A DNA stretch of 64,000 nucleotides from positions 141,565-205,564 of the forward strand of contig NZ_JAGIPH010000010.1 in NCBI RefSeq assembly GCF_017877135.1, in the 5' to 3' direction. Source of the DNA: Neorhizobium galegae. Its GTDB lineage: Bacteria; Pseudomonadota; Alphaproteobacteria; Rhizobiales; Rhizobiaceae. Position numbers and translations under genes: made by a program. Below, in pieces: positions 8,419 through 16,558 of this stretch (the first letter of the stretch is position 1; every line of letters starts with the position of its first letter). The notes under the pieces were generated by a model. That model was not told the DNA's origin. It saw nothing but the letters and a program-made list of their open reading frames with translations, and searched no databases.

Positions 8419-9492
8419 ATGAGCGCGCTCTCGTTGCAAGGCATCCGGAAATCCTACGGATCGCTGGAGGTGATCAAGGGTGTCGATCTCGACATCCAGC
8501 CGGGCGAGTTCACGGTCTTCGTCGGCCCCTCCGGCTGTGGCAAATCCACGCTGCTGCGCATGATTGCGGGACTTGAGGATATCAGCGGCGGCGATCTCAT
8601 CATCGGCGACGAGCGGATGAACGACACCGATCCGTCGCGGCGCGGCATCGCCATGGTCTTTCAGTCCTACGCGCTCTACCCGCACCTCACCGTGCGTCAG
8701 AACATGGGCTTTGCGCTGCGCTTTGCCGGAGTTCCCAAGGCCGATATCGACACCCAGGTGATGCAAGCGGCCCGCATTCTGGAACTGGAACCGCTCCTGG
8801 AGCGCAAGCCCGGGCAGCTTTCCGGCGGTCAGCGCCAGCGGGTGGCAATCGGCCGGGCGATCGTGCGCCATCCAAAAGTATTTCTGTTCGACGAGCCGCT
8901 CTCCAATCTCGATGCGGAACTGCGCGTCCACATGCGCATGGAGATTGCAAAGCTCCACAAGAAGCTCGGCACCACCATGATCTATGTGACCCATGACCAG
9001 GTGGAGGCGATGACGCTGGCCGACAAGATCGTCGTCCTGCGCGCCGGCATGGTCGAGCAGGTGGGATCGCCGCGCACGCTTTACAACGATCCCAACAACC
9101 GGTTCGTGGCGGGTTTCATCGGCTCGCCGAAAATGAACTTTCTGCCGGCCGTCGCGGTCTCCACGGATGGCCAGCCGGCAGTGCGGCTGGATGAATTCGA
9201 CACGATCCTGCCGATGAAAGCGATCGCGACCCGCCTGCAACCCGGAACGCCCGTTACGGTAGGGTTGCGGCCGGAAGCCTTCCGTCCGGACGGTGACTGC
9301 TCCTTGACGCTCAATGTCGAAATGATCGAGTACCTGGGGGGCGAGACGCTGGTCCATGGCCGCGGCAGTGGCGAACTCGTCACCGCAAAGCTCTCCCAGT
9401 CCGTCACCGTGCCGGGTGGCGAACGGGTTGCGCTTGCCTTTGACAGCCGGGATCTGCTGCTGTTCGACGCAAGCGGCAAGCGCATCCAATAG
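8419..9492 (+). CDS. Sugar ABC transporter ATP-binding protein (MalK/UgpC family)
   Basis: A 357-residue ATPase that energises the CUT1 importer. Walker A is GPSGCGKST, the Q-loop is VFQSYALYPH, the signature is LSGGQRQRV, Walker B is VFLFDEPLSNLD and the H-loop is YVTHDQVEAMT. A TOBE-type regulatory domain follows (residues ~240-357, GLRPEAF). The start at 8419 has AAAGAGGAAG upstream. It is the last gene of the operon; a long stem without a U-run (GGCAATGA.../...TCATTGCC, about 9551-9597) follows in the spacer. Confidence 0.94.
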   Translation: MSALSLQGIRKSYGSLEVIKGVDLDIQPGEFTVFVGPSGCGKSTLLRMIAGLEDISGGDLIIGDERMNDTDPSRRGIAMVFQSYALYPHLTVRQNMGFALRFAGVPKADIDTQVMQAARILELEPLLERKPGQLSGGQRQRVAIGRAIVRHPKVFLFDEPLSNLDAELRVHMRMEIAKLHKKLGTTMIYVTHDQVEAMTLADKIVVLRAGMVEQVGSPRTLYNDPNNRFVAGFIGSPKMNFLPAVAVSTDGQPAVRLDEFDTILPMKAIATRLQPGTPVTVGLRPEAFRPDGDCSLTLNVEMIEYLGGETLVHGRGSGELVTAKLSQSVTVPGGERVALAFDSRDLLLFDASGKRIQ

Positions 9493-9842
9493 GCAACCGC
9501 GAACATCCGGCAAACGCGCGAGGCGATCTGCCGGAAAGGCCCTTTCCACGGCAATGACGGAGAGGCCGCGGCCCGACCACGGCTCTCTCATTGCCCGCAT
9601 TCGGCGGCGCGCCTTGCCTGAGGCCCTTGCCAAGTTCCCGCCGGTCTTCTTCCAGCGCGGCATCATAGACTATAGAACATGATGCAATTCAGAGCTTATC
9701 CGCTTACCGTTTATTTCGTATTTTGCTTATATATATGTGTAGGCAATTGCATCGTGATGGTCGTCTCAGCAAGGTCTGGTTGCACAGGCGCTTCGGTGCT
9801 AGAACCTTCGGAGACCTGAGGGATGGCAGAAAAGCGCGCGCG
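9493..9842. promoter_or_regulatory. Intergenic region upstream of the GGDEF-EAL gene
   Basis: About 350 bases with no supported gene. The left half holds an imperfect GC-rich stem (GGCAATGA ... TCATTGCC, 9551-9597) that may end the sugar operon. The right half becomes AT-rich (TTTATTTCGTATTTTGCTTATATATATG, 9711-9738) and is the likely promoter of the GGDEF-EAL gene. Confidence 0.4.
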
Positions 9843-11876
9843 ATGAGCATCCTGTTTGCGAAAAACCAGCTTTTGGACAAGGCCGAAGACGCCAGATCTT
9901 TCAAGAGGTGGCTCTATGTCAGCCTTGTGCGTCTGGCGTTTCGCAACAACTTCGCCAATATTACCGTCAATCTGGCCGCGGGCTTCGGTTTCGTCCTGAT
10001 CATCTGGCCGTCCGAGGAGATGAGCGAGAGCTTTCTGGCGCAATGGCTGGTGGCGCTATCGGTGCTGTCGCTGGCGCGGCTGACGCATTCCTTCTTTGTC
10101 ATCAAGCGCCTTCGGGACGAGCCCGACATCACCCAGGCCCAGTTGCGGCCGCACCTCTTTCTCTACGCCGCAGGCCTTCTGACGGCAGCCGGTCTGTGGG
10201 GGATCATCACGGCCTCGACCGTGCTTGCGGGACATGAGGAAAGCCGGCATGCGGCGCTTGTCATCATTCCGGCACTTGCGGCCGGCGCAACCGGCATTCT
10301 GGCGTCGCAACGGGTGATCGGCCGCATCTATATTTCGGTGATGCTGCTTCAGGGCTCACTCGCCCTTGCCCTTGCCAGGGAGCCGGAACACCTGATGGCG
10401 GTCTTGGGCGTCATCTTCACCATCGTGATGCTGATTGCACACCGCAACAATCATCAGGTTCTCAGACAGAGTTTCGAGCTGCAGTTTCGCAACAATGATC
10501 TCGTCGAGAAGCTTGAGGCTGAACGCAGCCTTTTGGAAAACCTCAACGCCACTCTGGAAGCACGGGTGCGCCAGCGCACGGCGGAATTGAAGGAACTGGC
10601 GGCGCAGGATCCTCTGACCCGCGTTCTCAACCGCAGCGGCCTGATGCAATGGTGCGCCGAGCAGGAGGAAAGCGTCAGTGCGTCGGCCGGCTTTGCGGCG
10701 ATCTTCATCGATCTCGACCGTTTCAAGCAGATCAATGACGGCCTGGGCCATACGGTTGGTGATATCGTGCTGGTGGAAGTGGCAAGGCGGCTGGATCGGG
10801 CACTTGGGGCCCATGGCGCCCTGGGCCGTTGGGGTGGCGACGAGTTCGTGGCCATTGTCCGCACACCGCAGGAGCGTCCGGAAGACTGGAGCTGCACGCT
10901 GGTGGACCGCATGCGCGCGGCGGTGGAGGAGCCGATTGCTGTTGCCGGGCGCCAGCTGCAGGTAGGCTTCAGCGCCGGCGTCGCCGCGACCGGCAGCGAC
11001 CGCCTCCGAGTAACGGACGCCATTCACTGTGCCGATCTCGCCGCCGGCGATGCCAAGCGCAAGGGGCGCGGCGTTACCCAGATCTACCGCAAGACGCTGC
11101 TGGCCGAGCAGGAGCGCAATCTGGCCCTTGTCCAGGCCCTCAAGCAGGCCATTGCCAATCGTGAGTTTTCGGTGGTGTTCCAGCCGGTGGTTCAGGCGGG
11201 TTCCCATGCGGTGCATAGCCATGAGGTGCTGCTGCGCTGGAACAATCCGGATTACGGTCTGGTCAGTCCCGACGAATTCATTCCGATTGCCGAAGATACG
11301 GGCGAGATCGTAACGATTGGCGCCTTTGTGCTGGACACAGCGCTGCGCGAGATCGCCCGAACGGCCGATCCTGATGGTCCGCGCCGCCTTGCTGTCAACG
11401 TGTCGCTTCGCCAGTTGATCGCCCCGGGCTTTTTCGAGGTAGTCCGCTCCACGCTGGAGCGCCATCAGGCGCGGCCGGAGGATCTCGTTCTGGAGGTGAC
11501 GGAATCCATTTTCGATACGCGCCGGCAGTCGATCATCAAGGCAGTCCTGCTTGAACTGCATCTTTATGGCGTCGAAATCCATATCGACGATTTCGGCACC
11601 GGCTATTCGTCGCTGTCACGCCTGCATGAAATGCCGGTGCAGGCGCTGAAGATCGACAGGTCTTTCGTCCAGGCGCTCGACAGCCATGGCCACGCCATCA
11701 TCGAGGGAACCGCTCTCATTGCCCGAAAGCTCGGGATTGCCATCGTGGCGGAAGGTGTCGAGACAGCACAGCAGGTGGCTGAGCTCGAAGCGCTCGGCAT
11801 CGACTATCTGCAGGGCTATTTCTTCGGAAGACCAAGCCCGGCCCTCGCACGTCCCCCGCAGTCGAAAAGCGCCTGA
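9843..11876 (+). CDS. Membrane-bound GGDEF-EAL cyclic-di-GMP enzyme
   Basis: A 677-residue protein that probably makes and/or degrades cyclic-di-GMP. About six hydrophobic helices fill residues ~35-205, then a coiled coil (~210-250), GGDEF (GGDEF intact at ~332-336) and EAL. The EAL signature reads EVLLRW (residue ~461), with Ala replaced by Val. The rest of the phosphodiesterase site is present (NVSLRQL, EVTES, DDFGTGYSS, KIDRSFV, EGVET). The position of the RxxD inhibitory site reads GAHG, so product feedback through that site is not expected. The start is uncertain: 9843 fits the domain layout, but no good ribosome-binding site is seen and the frame is open back to 9723. Confidence 0.9.
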   Translation: MSILFAKNQLLDKAEDARSFKRWLYVSLVRLAFRNNFANITVNLAAGFGFVLIIWPSEEMSESFLAQWLVALSVLSLARLTHSFFVIKRLRDEPDITQAQLRPHLFLYAAGLLTAAGLWGIITASTVLAGHEESRHAALVIIPALAAGATGILASQRVIGRIYISVMLLQGSLALALAREPEHLMAVLGVIFTIVMLIAHRNNHQVLRQSFELQFRNNDLVEKLEAERSLLENLNATLEARVRQRTAELKELAAQDPLTRVLNRSGLMQWCAEQEESVSASAGFAAIFIDLDRFKQINDGLGHTVGDIVLVEVARRLDRALGAHGALGRWGGDEFVAIVRTPQERPEDWSCTLVDRMRAAVEEPIAVAGRQLQVGFSAGVAATGSDRLRVTDAIHCADLAAGDAKRKGRGVTQIYRKTLLAEQERNLALVQALKQAIANREFSVVFQPVVQAGSHAVHSHEVLLRWNNPDYGLVSPDEFIPIAEDTGEIVTIGAFVLDTALREIARTADPDGPRRLAVNVSLRQLIAPGFFEVVRSTLERHQARPEDLVLEVTESIFDTRRQSIIKAVLLELHLYGVEIHIDDFGTGYSSLSRLHEMPVQALKIDRSFVQALDSHGHAIIEGTALIARKLGIAIVAEGVETAQQVAELEALGIDYLQGYFFGRPSPALARPPQSKSA

Positions 11877-11927
11877 TGGCGTATAGCGACACGCCGAAAC
11901 TGCTGCCTGACAGGCGTTGAGCCGGCG

Positions 11928-12890
11928 TCAGGCCGGGTTCCGGCTTCCGGAGAAGGCCCCGCGGAACCAGGCCCATCCGCCCTCGCCTGTCTTCTTGCGC
12001 CGGTAAAGCGCCTGATCGGCATAGCGCATCAGGGTCTGCAGATCGCCGGCATCCTGAGGGTAACAGCTGATACCAAGGCTTGCCCCGACGGATAGCTGCT
12101 TCGCCTCCCAAGTGAAGGGCTGCGAAAGTGCACTGCAGATGCGCCGAGACACCAGCTCGGCCTCGGCGCCTGAGGTGAGCCCCGGCAGCAAAACCGCGAA
12201 TTCGTCGCCCCCCAGCCGAGAGATGATGCCCGTTGGCGGCACGACCGCCCGCAGGCGCGTTGCAACCGTCTTCAGTACCTCGTCGCCGGCATCGTGACCA
12301 AACTTGTCGTTGATCGATTTGAACCGGTCGAGGTCGATCAGCAGGACGGCGATGGACAGGGACGGATGGCTTTCATGCCAGCGCAGCTCGAAATGCCAGC
12401 GATCGCTCAGTGCCCGCCGGTTGGCAAGCTCGGTCAGCGGATCCTCCAGCGCGATACGCCGAAGGGCATGTTCCACAGCCTTGCACTGGGAGATGTCTTC
12501 GAACGTCGCAATCGCGATGCCCTCGTAACGGTCGACCGTGCCACGGTGGAGCGTGGTGACGATCGTGCCATCGGCGCAGCGCAGATCAAGCTCGATGCCG
12601 GAGCTTGCCGCATTGCCTAGGCTGTTACCGTTGCGCAGGTTTTGCCAGAGGATCCGCGCGCGATGGCGCTGCTCCGGATGGCAGCAGGCTGCATCCAGCC
12701 ATTGCTCCACCGACGTGAAGCAGCCATCCAGAGTGCCGAACTTATCGGTGAAGGCATGATTGGCGGAACGGACATTGAAATCCTTCAGCGAGGCCCAGAA
12801 GAGCGCAATCGGCGCCGCATCGAGAACCGTGCGAAGTTCCCGACGGTTGGGCTCCACCTGCAGATCTGTGGTCTCCATCACGTGCATCAT
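11928..12890 (-). CDS. PAS-GGDEF diguanylate cyclase
   Basis: A 320-residue soluble diguanylate cyclase. Residues ~15-135 form a PAS-like sensor (RTVLDAAPIALFWASLKDF ... GIAIATFEDISQ), followed by GGDEF (DPLTELANRRALSDRW, LLIDLDRFKSIND, RLGGDEFAVLLPG). All catalytic positions look intact. The RxxD site position reads PPTG, so it is absent. Several ATGs lie near the start (12890, 12887, 12878); GGAGAAGAGC precedes the first. It is convergent with the GGDEF-EAL gene, only about 50 bp apart. Confidence 0.92.
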   Translation of the reverse strand: MMHVMETTDLQVEPNRRELRTVLDAAPIALFWASLKDFNVRSANHAFTDKFGTLDGCFTSVEQWLDAACCHPEQRHRARILWQNLRNGNSLGNAASSGIELDLRCADGTIVTTLHRGTVDRYEGIAIATFEDISQCKAVEHALRRIALEDPLTELANRRALSDRWHFELRWHESHPSLSIAVLLIDLDRFKSINDKFGHDAGDEVLKTVATRLRAVVPPTGIISRLGGDEFAVLLPGLTSGAEAELVSRRICSALSQPFTWEAKQLSVGASLGISCYPQDAGDLQTLMRYADQALYRRKKTGEGGWAWFRGAFSGSRNPA

Positions 12891-13053
12891 GCTCTTCTCC
12901 GACCTGCCGTTCCTTTACCACCGCACCAGGGAGCCTGCGGCTCTTGGCGCGTGAGCAAGGTTGGAACGGTGCCACCCCGTTTGAAGGAGCAGATCCTGGA
13001 GGCGTGATCTGCTGCTTCGAGAAGAGAAGAACATGGCAGGCGTCACGCGGGCG

Positions 13054-14184
13054 TCACACCGCAGTCGCGCCGTCTGGAAGGGATGACGATGACCCTGTCT
13101 TCAGCCTTTGCAGCACTTTTGCGCTGCAGCGCAGGGCGCCGTTGCGGCTGGCGAGATGGCTCCAGCCGGAAACACCGATCACCTCGAAGCCAAGATCCTG
13201 CCAGAGATGCCGGTTGGCCTCGTCGTAAGCGGACAGCGCCTCGATATCACCAAAGTGCGGCAGCCAGACGAGCGGCTTTTCCCGCCCCTTGCGCACCACG
13301 TTTTCAAGGAGGACATTGTTGTAAAGCCGCGCCAGTCTCTTGCCGCTATCCGGCGTCACGGCAAAGGGCACCGGGTTGCGGATGACGGCAAAGCCCTGGC
13401 GCTCCAGAGAGACGGCAGAGGCATCGAGCTGACTCCGCGCCTGTTCGACCAGCCGGCTTTCACCGCCACCTTCAAGGCATGGCTCGGCCACCAGAAGCAG
13501 CGGACGGGCGTTCTGCGAAAGGCCGGTTACCGAGACGAACTGGTCCACATGAAAACCCGGCTGGTGCAGCCGCCCGCCGCCCGCCGCCCGGTAGCCGAAC
13601 AGGTGGACGGGCCGATCGTCCAGCGTTTCGAGGAGACCAAGGTCGGCCGGTGCAGCACTCTCCGGCGGGGGGCTTGAAAGCCCGTTGCGCTCGAGGCTTG
13701 CCGCGCCGACGATCCGAAAATTCTCGCCCACCAGCTGGTTTCCGCCATCAAGGTCCAGCGTCACCGAAACGCTCTTCCAGCCGAGAGAGCGGGCAAGGGT
13801 CGGGCCAATGGCCGTGCCGGCACGGCTTAAGATTTCGCCTCCCGACAGGTGGTTACCCGCATGGTCGCGCACATGAAAGAGATCCTGCATCCAGGGGCTC
13901 TGGCGCGCGCTTTCCGGCATATCGAGCGGCACCAGCGTCACCGACACCGCAAGAGGCAGTGTCGCCAACCACCGCTCCGCCTCTGCAAGCCGCTGGCGAT
14001 CCACGACCAGAAAAAGCGCGATCCCAGCCGGAAACGCCGCGATGAGATTGCCGATCGGAGCCAAAGGCCGGCTCCAGCGATCAAAGCTCTCCCCACCGAA
14101 GAAGGCGGAAGGGAGGGAAATGCCCAGCTTTTCGATCAAACCGCCACAATCGGCAAGCAGGCGGGCTGGCGGCACCTGTGACAT
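13054..14184 (-). CDS. Guanidino-group-modifying enzyme (agmatine/peptidylarginine deiminase-like)
   Basis: A 376-residue protein of the GME (beta/alpha propeller) superfamily. The catalytic-type residues are in order: PWMQD at 97-101 (PWMRD in agmatine deiminases), DGGN at 146-149, HVD at 212-214, and C353 in NGALRCSAK near the C-terminus. The segment VWLPHFGDIEALSAYDEAN matches the VxxPxFGD region of agmatine deiminases. The family converts arginine or guanidino groups to citrulline or ureido groups. Sequence alone does not separate agmatine, free arginine or peptidyl-arginine as substrate. The start at 14184 overlaps the TfuA stop, making it the last gene of the YcaO operon. The context suggests a tailoring enzyme acting on a peptide or protein. 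Confidence 0.75.
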   Translation of the reverse strand: MSQVPPARLLADCGGLIEKLGISLPSAFFGGESFDRWSRPLAPIGNLIAAFPAGIALFLVVDRQRLAEAERWLATLPLAVSVTLVPLDMPESARQSPWMQDLFHVRDHAGNHLSGGEILSRAGTAIGPTLARSLGWKSVSVTLDLDGGNQLVGENFRIVGAASLERNGLSSPPPESAAPADLGLLETLDDRPVHLFGYRAAGGGRLHQPGFHVDQFVSVTGLSQNARPLLLVAEPCLEGGGESRLVEQARSQLDASAVSLERQGFAVIRNPVPFAVTPDSGKRLARLYNNVLLENVVRKGREKPLVWLPHFGDIEALSAYDEANRHLWQDLGFEVIGVSGWSHLASRNGALRCSAKVLQRLKTGSSSSLPDGATAV

Positions 14185-14900
14185 CAGGTACGGCTCCCAC
14201 TTTGTTGGCGCGAGAGAAGGCTGCGGAAGAACAACGTGTGCTGAAACCGCCAGGTGCCGGCGGGCGGGGCACAAAGGGTCCCGTCCTGAAGGAGGTTCAG
14301 CAAGGCGACCGCATCCGCCTGTTTGACCGAAAAGGCGTTCCCCGCAAGCCGGTCGGCCATCTCCATCGCAAAACCGCCTTCCCGGGCAATGGCGCGCCAG
14401 GTGCGCCTTGAAAAATGCAGCCGGCATGCGGCGGCCATCAGCCGTGCGTGATCGTCTTCGCCAAGGGTGTCCGCAAGCCTGTCGATGGTGGCTTGGGCGT
14501 CCACGAGGGCAAGGGTCAGCGGCCGGTAGGCGAGATCGGCAGGGGCATGTGACAGCGCCACATCCGCATCGCTGACGCGGCGGCCATCGCGGTAGTCTTC
14601 AAAAACCCTGCCGATGCCGGTCATGCCGAAGGCTTCGCATTCGGCAGCGCGCAGCGCCCCCATGCTGGCCGCGCCGATGACTGCAACGCCCTTCGACAGG
14701 GCAAACAGGATTTCCTTGTGCCAGACGGCGGCGCAATCGCCATAGAGCCCGTCGATCAGACCGATCACCTGCGCGCCATCGTGCACGGCCGACAAAAGAT
14801 CGCCGCAGGCCGAAGACCCGCGAAAGACAAGCCCCGCAAAGGAGGAAAGATCAAGGCCATGTATCGAAGGCCCGGCAAACACCACCGTATGGCACGTCAC
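14184..14900 (-). CDS. TfuA-like protein (YcaO partner)
   Basis: A 238-residue TfuA-domain protein. The hallmarks are visible: GPS near the N-terminus (residues 10-12), IDGLYGDCAAVWHKEIL at ~49-65, and GAASMGALRAAE at ~76-87. TfuA proteins are known partners of YcaO enzymes in trifolitoxin-type loci and in thioamide formation, where they are thought to help deliver sulfur or recognise substrate. The start overlaps the YcaO stop by 4 nt and its stop overlaps the next start, so the three are translationally coupled. Confidence 0.9.
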   Translation of the reverse strand: MTCHTVVFAGPSIHGLDLSSFAGLVFRGSSACGDLLSAVHDGAQVIGLIDGLYGDCAAVWHKEILFALSKGVAVIGAASMGALRAAECEAFGMTGIGRVFEDYRDGRRVSDADVALSHAPADLAYRPLTLALVDAQATIDRLADTLGEDDHARLMAAACRLHFSRRTWRAIAREGGFAMEMADRLAGNAFSVKQADAVALLNLLQDGTLCAPPAGTWRFQHTLFFRSLLSRQQSGSRT

Positions 14901-16114
14901 GATTTCAAAAACCCGCTGAGCGTATTCAGGGAAAGCCGGTTGAGGCCCGCATTGCCGGCCGAAAGTCCATCCGCAAGCACTCTTGCGACATGGATGCCGG
15001 GTGTGCCGGTATCCAGCGGAAAGACGTAGAGATCGCGAATGCCGACATCAAACAGGTGTCTGGCGAGCCGTCGCCACACCGGGCCCTGCCCGCCACCGGC
15101 TGAAAGATCAAGCTTTGGCGGGAACCCGACCCCTTTTCCGGCTGGCGCGACATTGCTGAAACGGGCCGAAAAATCCGGCCGGTAGCGTTCCGGCGACAGA
15201 TCGTCGCGCGCACCGCTGATATCGGTGAGGCGTGACTGGATCGCTTCCAGAAGGGCGGCAAGGGCGGCCTCCAGCGGGTCAAGCCGGCAAGCAATGCCGG
15301 CGGAATGGCGCTGACCGGGGCCATCGTCCGACATCAGCGGCCGCTCGATGCCGGCCAGAATGACCGGCACGCCGGTTGCGCCGGTGAGGTCGAAGAAGCC
15401 CACCTGAAGTTTCTGGCTCTCAAGCCGCGCCAGCAGGTCGTCGAGAGGCTGGAACTGACCCGGTGAAACGGACAAGGGCCGCATGCCGAGCGCACGGCTT
15501 TCGAACGTGTCGATCAGCACGCAGGCATCATGCTCCACCAGTTCCAGCAGCGCATGCAGGACGACGCGGTCTTCGTCAAAACCGGCCGCCAGCCCGTGCG
15601 ATGTCATCTGGAAGGCCTGGCGATCCCAGGGAAAATCGGCGCGAAAATCCATGCCGACCAGTTCATAGGGCGCATAGACCGGCCGATTGTCACGCGCGGA
15701 AAATCCCTTGACCCAGGCGCGAGCACGGCCTGCATCGAAATGATCATGGGTGATGCGGGCCATGCGCTCCAACGGCATCGGGCAGAGGCCGCGCGCGACA
15801 AGTGCCTCGGGCGTGCCCTGCTCGGCAATATGACGCCCGGTCTCTTCAGCCACCGCCCCCTCGATCGCCTCCATCACGGCCGACAGCTTTGCCTGCCGCA
15901 CGCTCAAGCCCTTGCCCTGCGCCACCGAAAGACCCCGGGAATTGGGCCGCACCGCAAACCATACCGGCACGCCGATCACGTCCAGATCCGTCACATCCCC
16001 GACCCGGGTAATCCCGAACCGCCTGAGCAGTTCGGGATCATCCAGAAGCGTGGCGGACAGATCGGGCGCGCCGTTGGCATTCAGTTCGGCAACGGGTGTC
16101 CGCTCAGTCGGCAC
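14897..16114 (-). CDS. YcaO-domain ATP-dependent peptide backbone-modifying enzyme
   Basis: A 405-residue YcaO protein. The family uses ATP to activate a peptide amide for cyclodehydration (azolines) or, with TfuA, thioamidation. ATP/Mg-binding motifs are present: SAVMEAIE (78-85), ELVEHD (191-196) and EAIQSRLTDISGARDD (290-305). The C-terminus ends NTLSGFLKS, not in the proline-rich tail of azoline-forming YcaOs. No separate E1-like ocin-ThiF partner is encoded nearby, which fits the TfuA-dependent class. The upstream 143-residue gene ends 3 nt before this start. Product chemistry is inferred, not shown. Confidence 0.92.
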   Translation of the reverse strand: MPTERTPVAELNANGAPDLSATLLDDPELLRRFGITRVGDVTDLDVIGVPVWFAVRPNSRGLSVAQGKGLSVRQAKLSAVMEAIEGAVAEETGRHIAEQGTPEALVARGLCPMPLERMARITHDHFDAGRARAWVKGFSARDNRPVYAPYELVGMDFRADFPWDRQAFQMTSHGLAAGFDEDRVVLHALLELVEHDACVLIDTFESRALGMRPLSVSPGQFQPLDDLLARLESQKLQVGFFDLTGATGVPVILAGIERPLMSDDGPGQRHSAGIACRLDPLEAALAALLEAIQSRLTDISGARDDLSPERYRPDFSARFSNVAPAGKGVGFPPKLDLSAGGGQGPVWRRLARHLFDVGIRDLYVFPLDTGTPGIHVARVLADGLSAGNAGLNRLSLNTLSGFLKS

Positions 16115-16117
16115 GGA

Positions 16118-16549
16118 TCACGGCGTGGTGTTTGGCGTGTCGGACAGGATGGCGTCGAAGAGGTCGCCAGTGGTCGCACCGCTCGGGCCAACGGCCATCA
16201 GCGGGTTTTCGATCGGCAGGCGAATGTCGCGGTTGGTGTCCCACCCGGTATCGACGACAGTGCCGACCAAAGCAAAATCAGCTTCGGAGATGACGGCGCC
16301 GCCCGCAATCAAGGCTTCAACACCCTGGATCTGCACCTGATCCAGCGACGTTTCGGCCTGGCCATCCTGGCTTGCCAGCATGCCTTTGGCGGCAGCGGCA
16401 ATGCGGGCATAGCCATCGACGCCCGGATGGCTTGTTTCATAATCCACGATGGTCTGATGCGAAACCTGCGCCACGCGCAGCGGCTCGGTGCGTAAGAAAA
16501 TGACGCCGTCGCCCTTTTTACCGATGATATAGAGTTTGGAGCTGGTCAT
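16118..16549 (-). CDS. Unknown 143-residue protein, candidate YcaO/TfuA substrate
   Basis: I do not recognise the family. The protein has no cysteine and no signal peptide or membrane segment. It has an alternating helical/strand-like pattern (LYIIGKKGDGVIFLR, YARIAAAAKGMLA, VEALIAGGAVISEADFALVG) and a Gly/Pro/Ser/Thr-rich tail (PLMAVGPSGATTG ... DTPNTTP). A strong ribosome-binding site, AAGGAG, lies 5-6 nt before the ATG and overlaps the stop region of the preceding regulator gene. This suggests more translation than its neighbours. Its place directly before ycaO-tfuA makes it the best candidate for a precursor or protein substrate. It is long for a typical peptide precursor and could instead be a recognition or scaffold protein. 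Confidence 0.8.
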   Translation of the reverse strand: MTSSKLYIIGKKGDGVIFLRTEPLRVAQVSHQTIVDYETSHPGVDGYARIAAAAKGMLASQDGQAETSLDQVQIQGVEALIAGGAVISEADFALVGTVVDTGWDTNRDIRLPIENPLMAVGPSGATTGDLFDAILSDTPNTTP

Positions 16550-16558
16550 GTGTTCTCC

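Noticed and set aside
9823..9846. Seven-codon leader frame overlapping the GGDEF-EAL start
   Set aside because: The stop overlaps the ATG at 9843, which is suggestive, but the only purine-rich sequence abuts its start with no spacing. Chance is the simpler explanation.
12891..13053. Possible small gene between the PAS-GGDEF and deiminase genes
   Set aside because: The frames here are short and lack a ribosome-binding site or codon bias; they are extensions of antisense frames.
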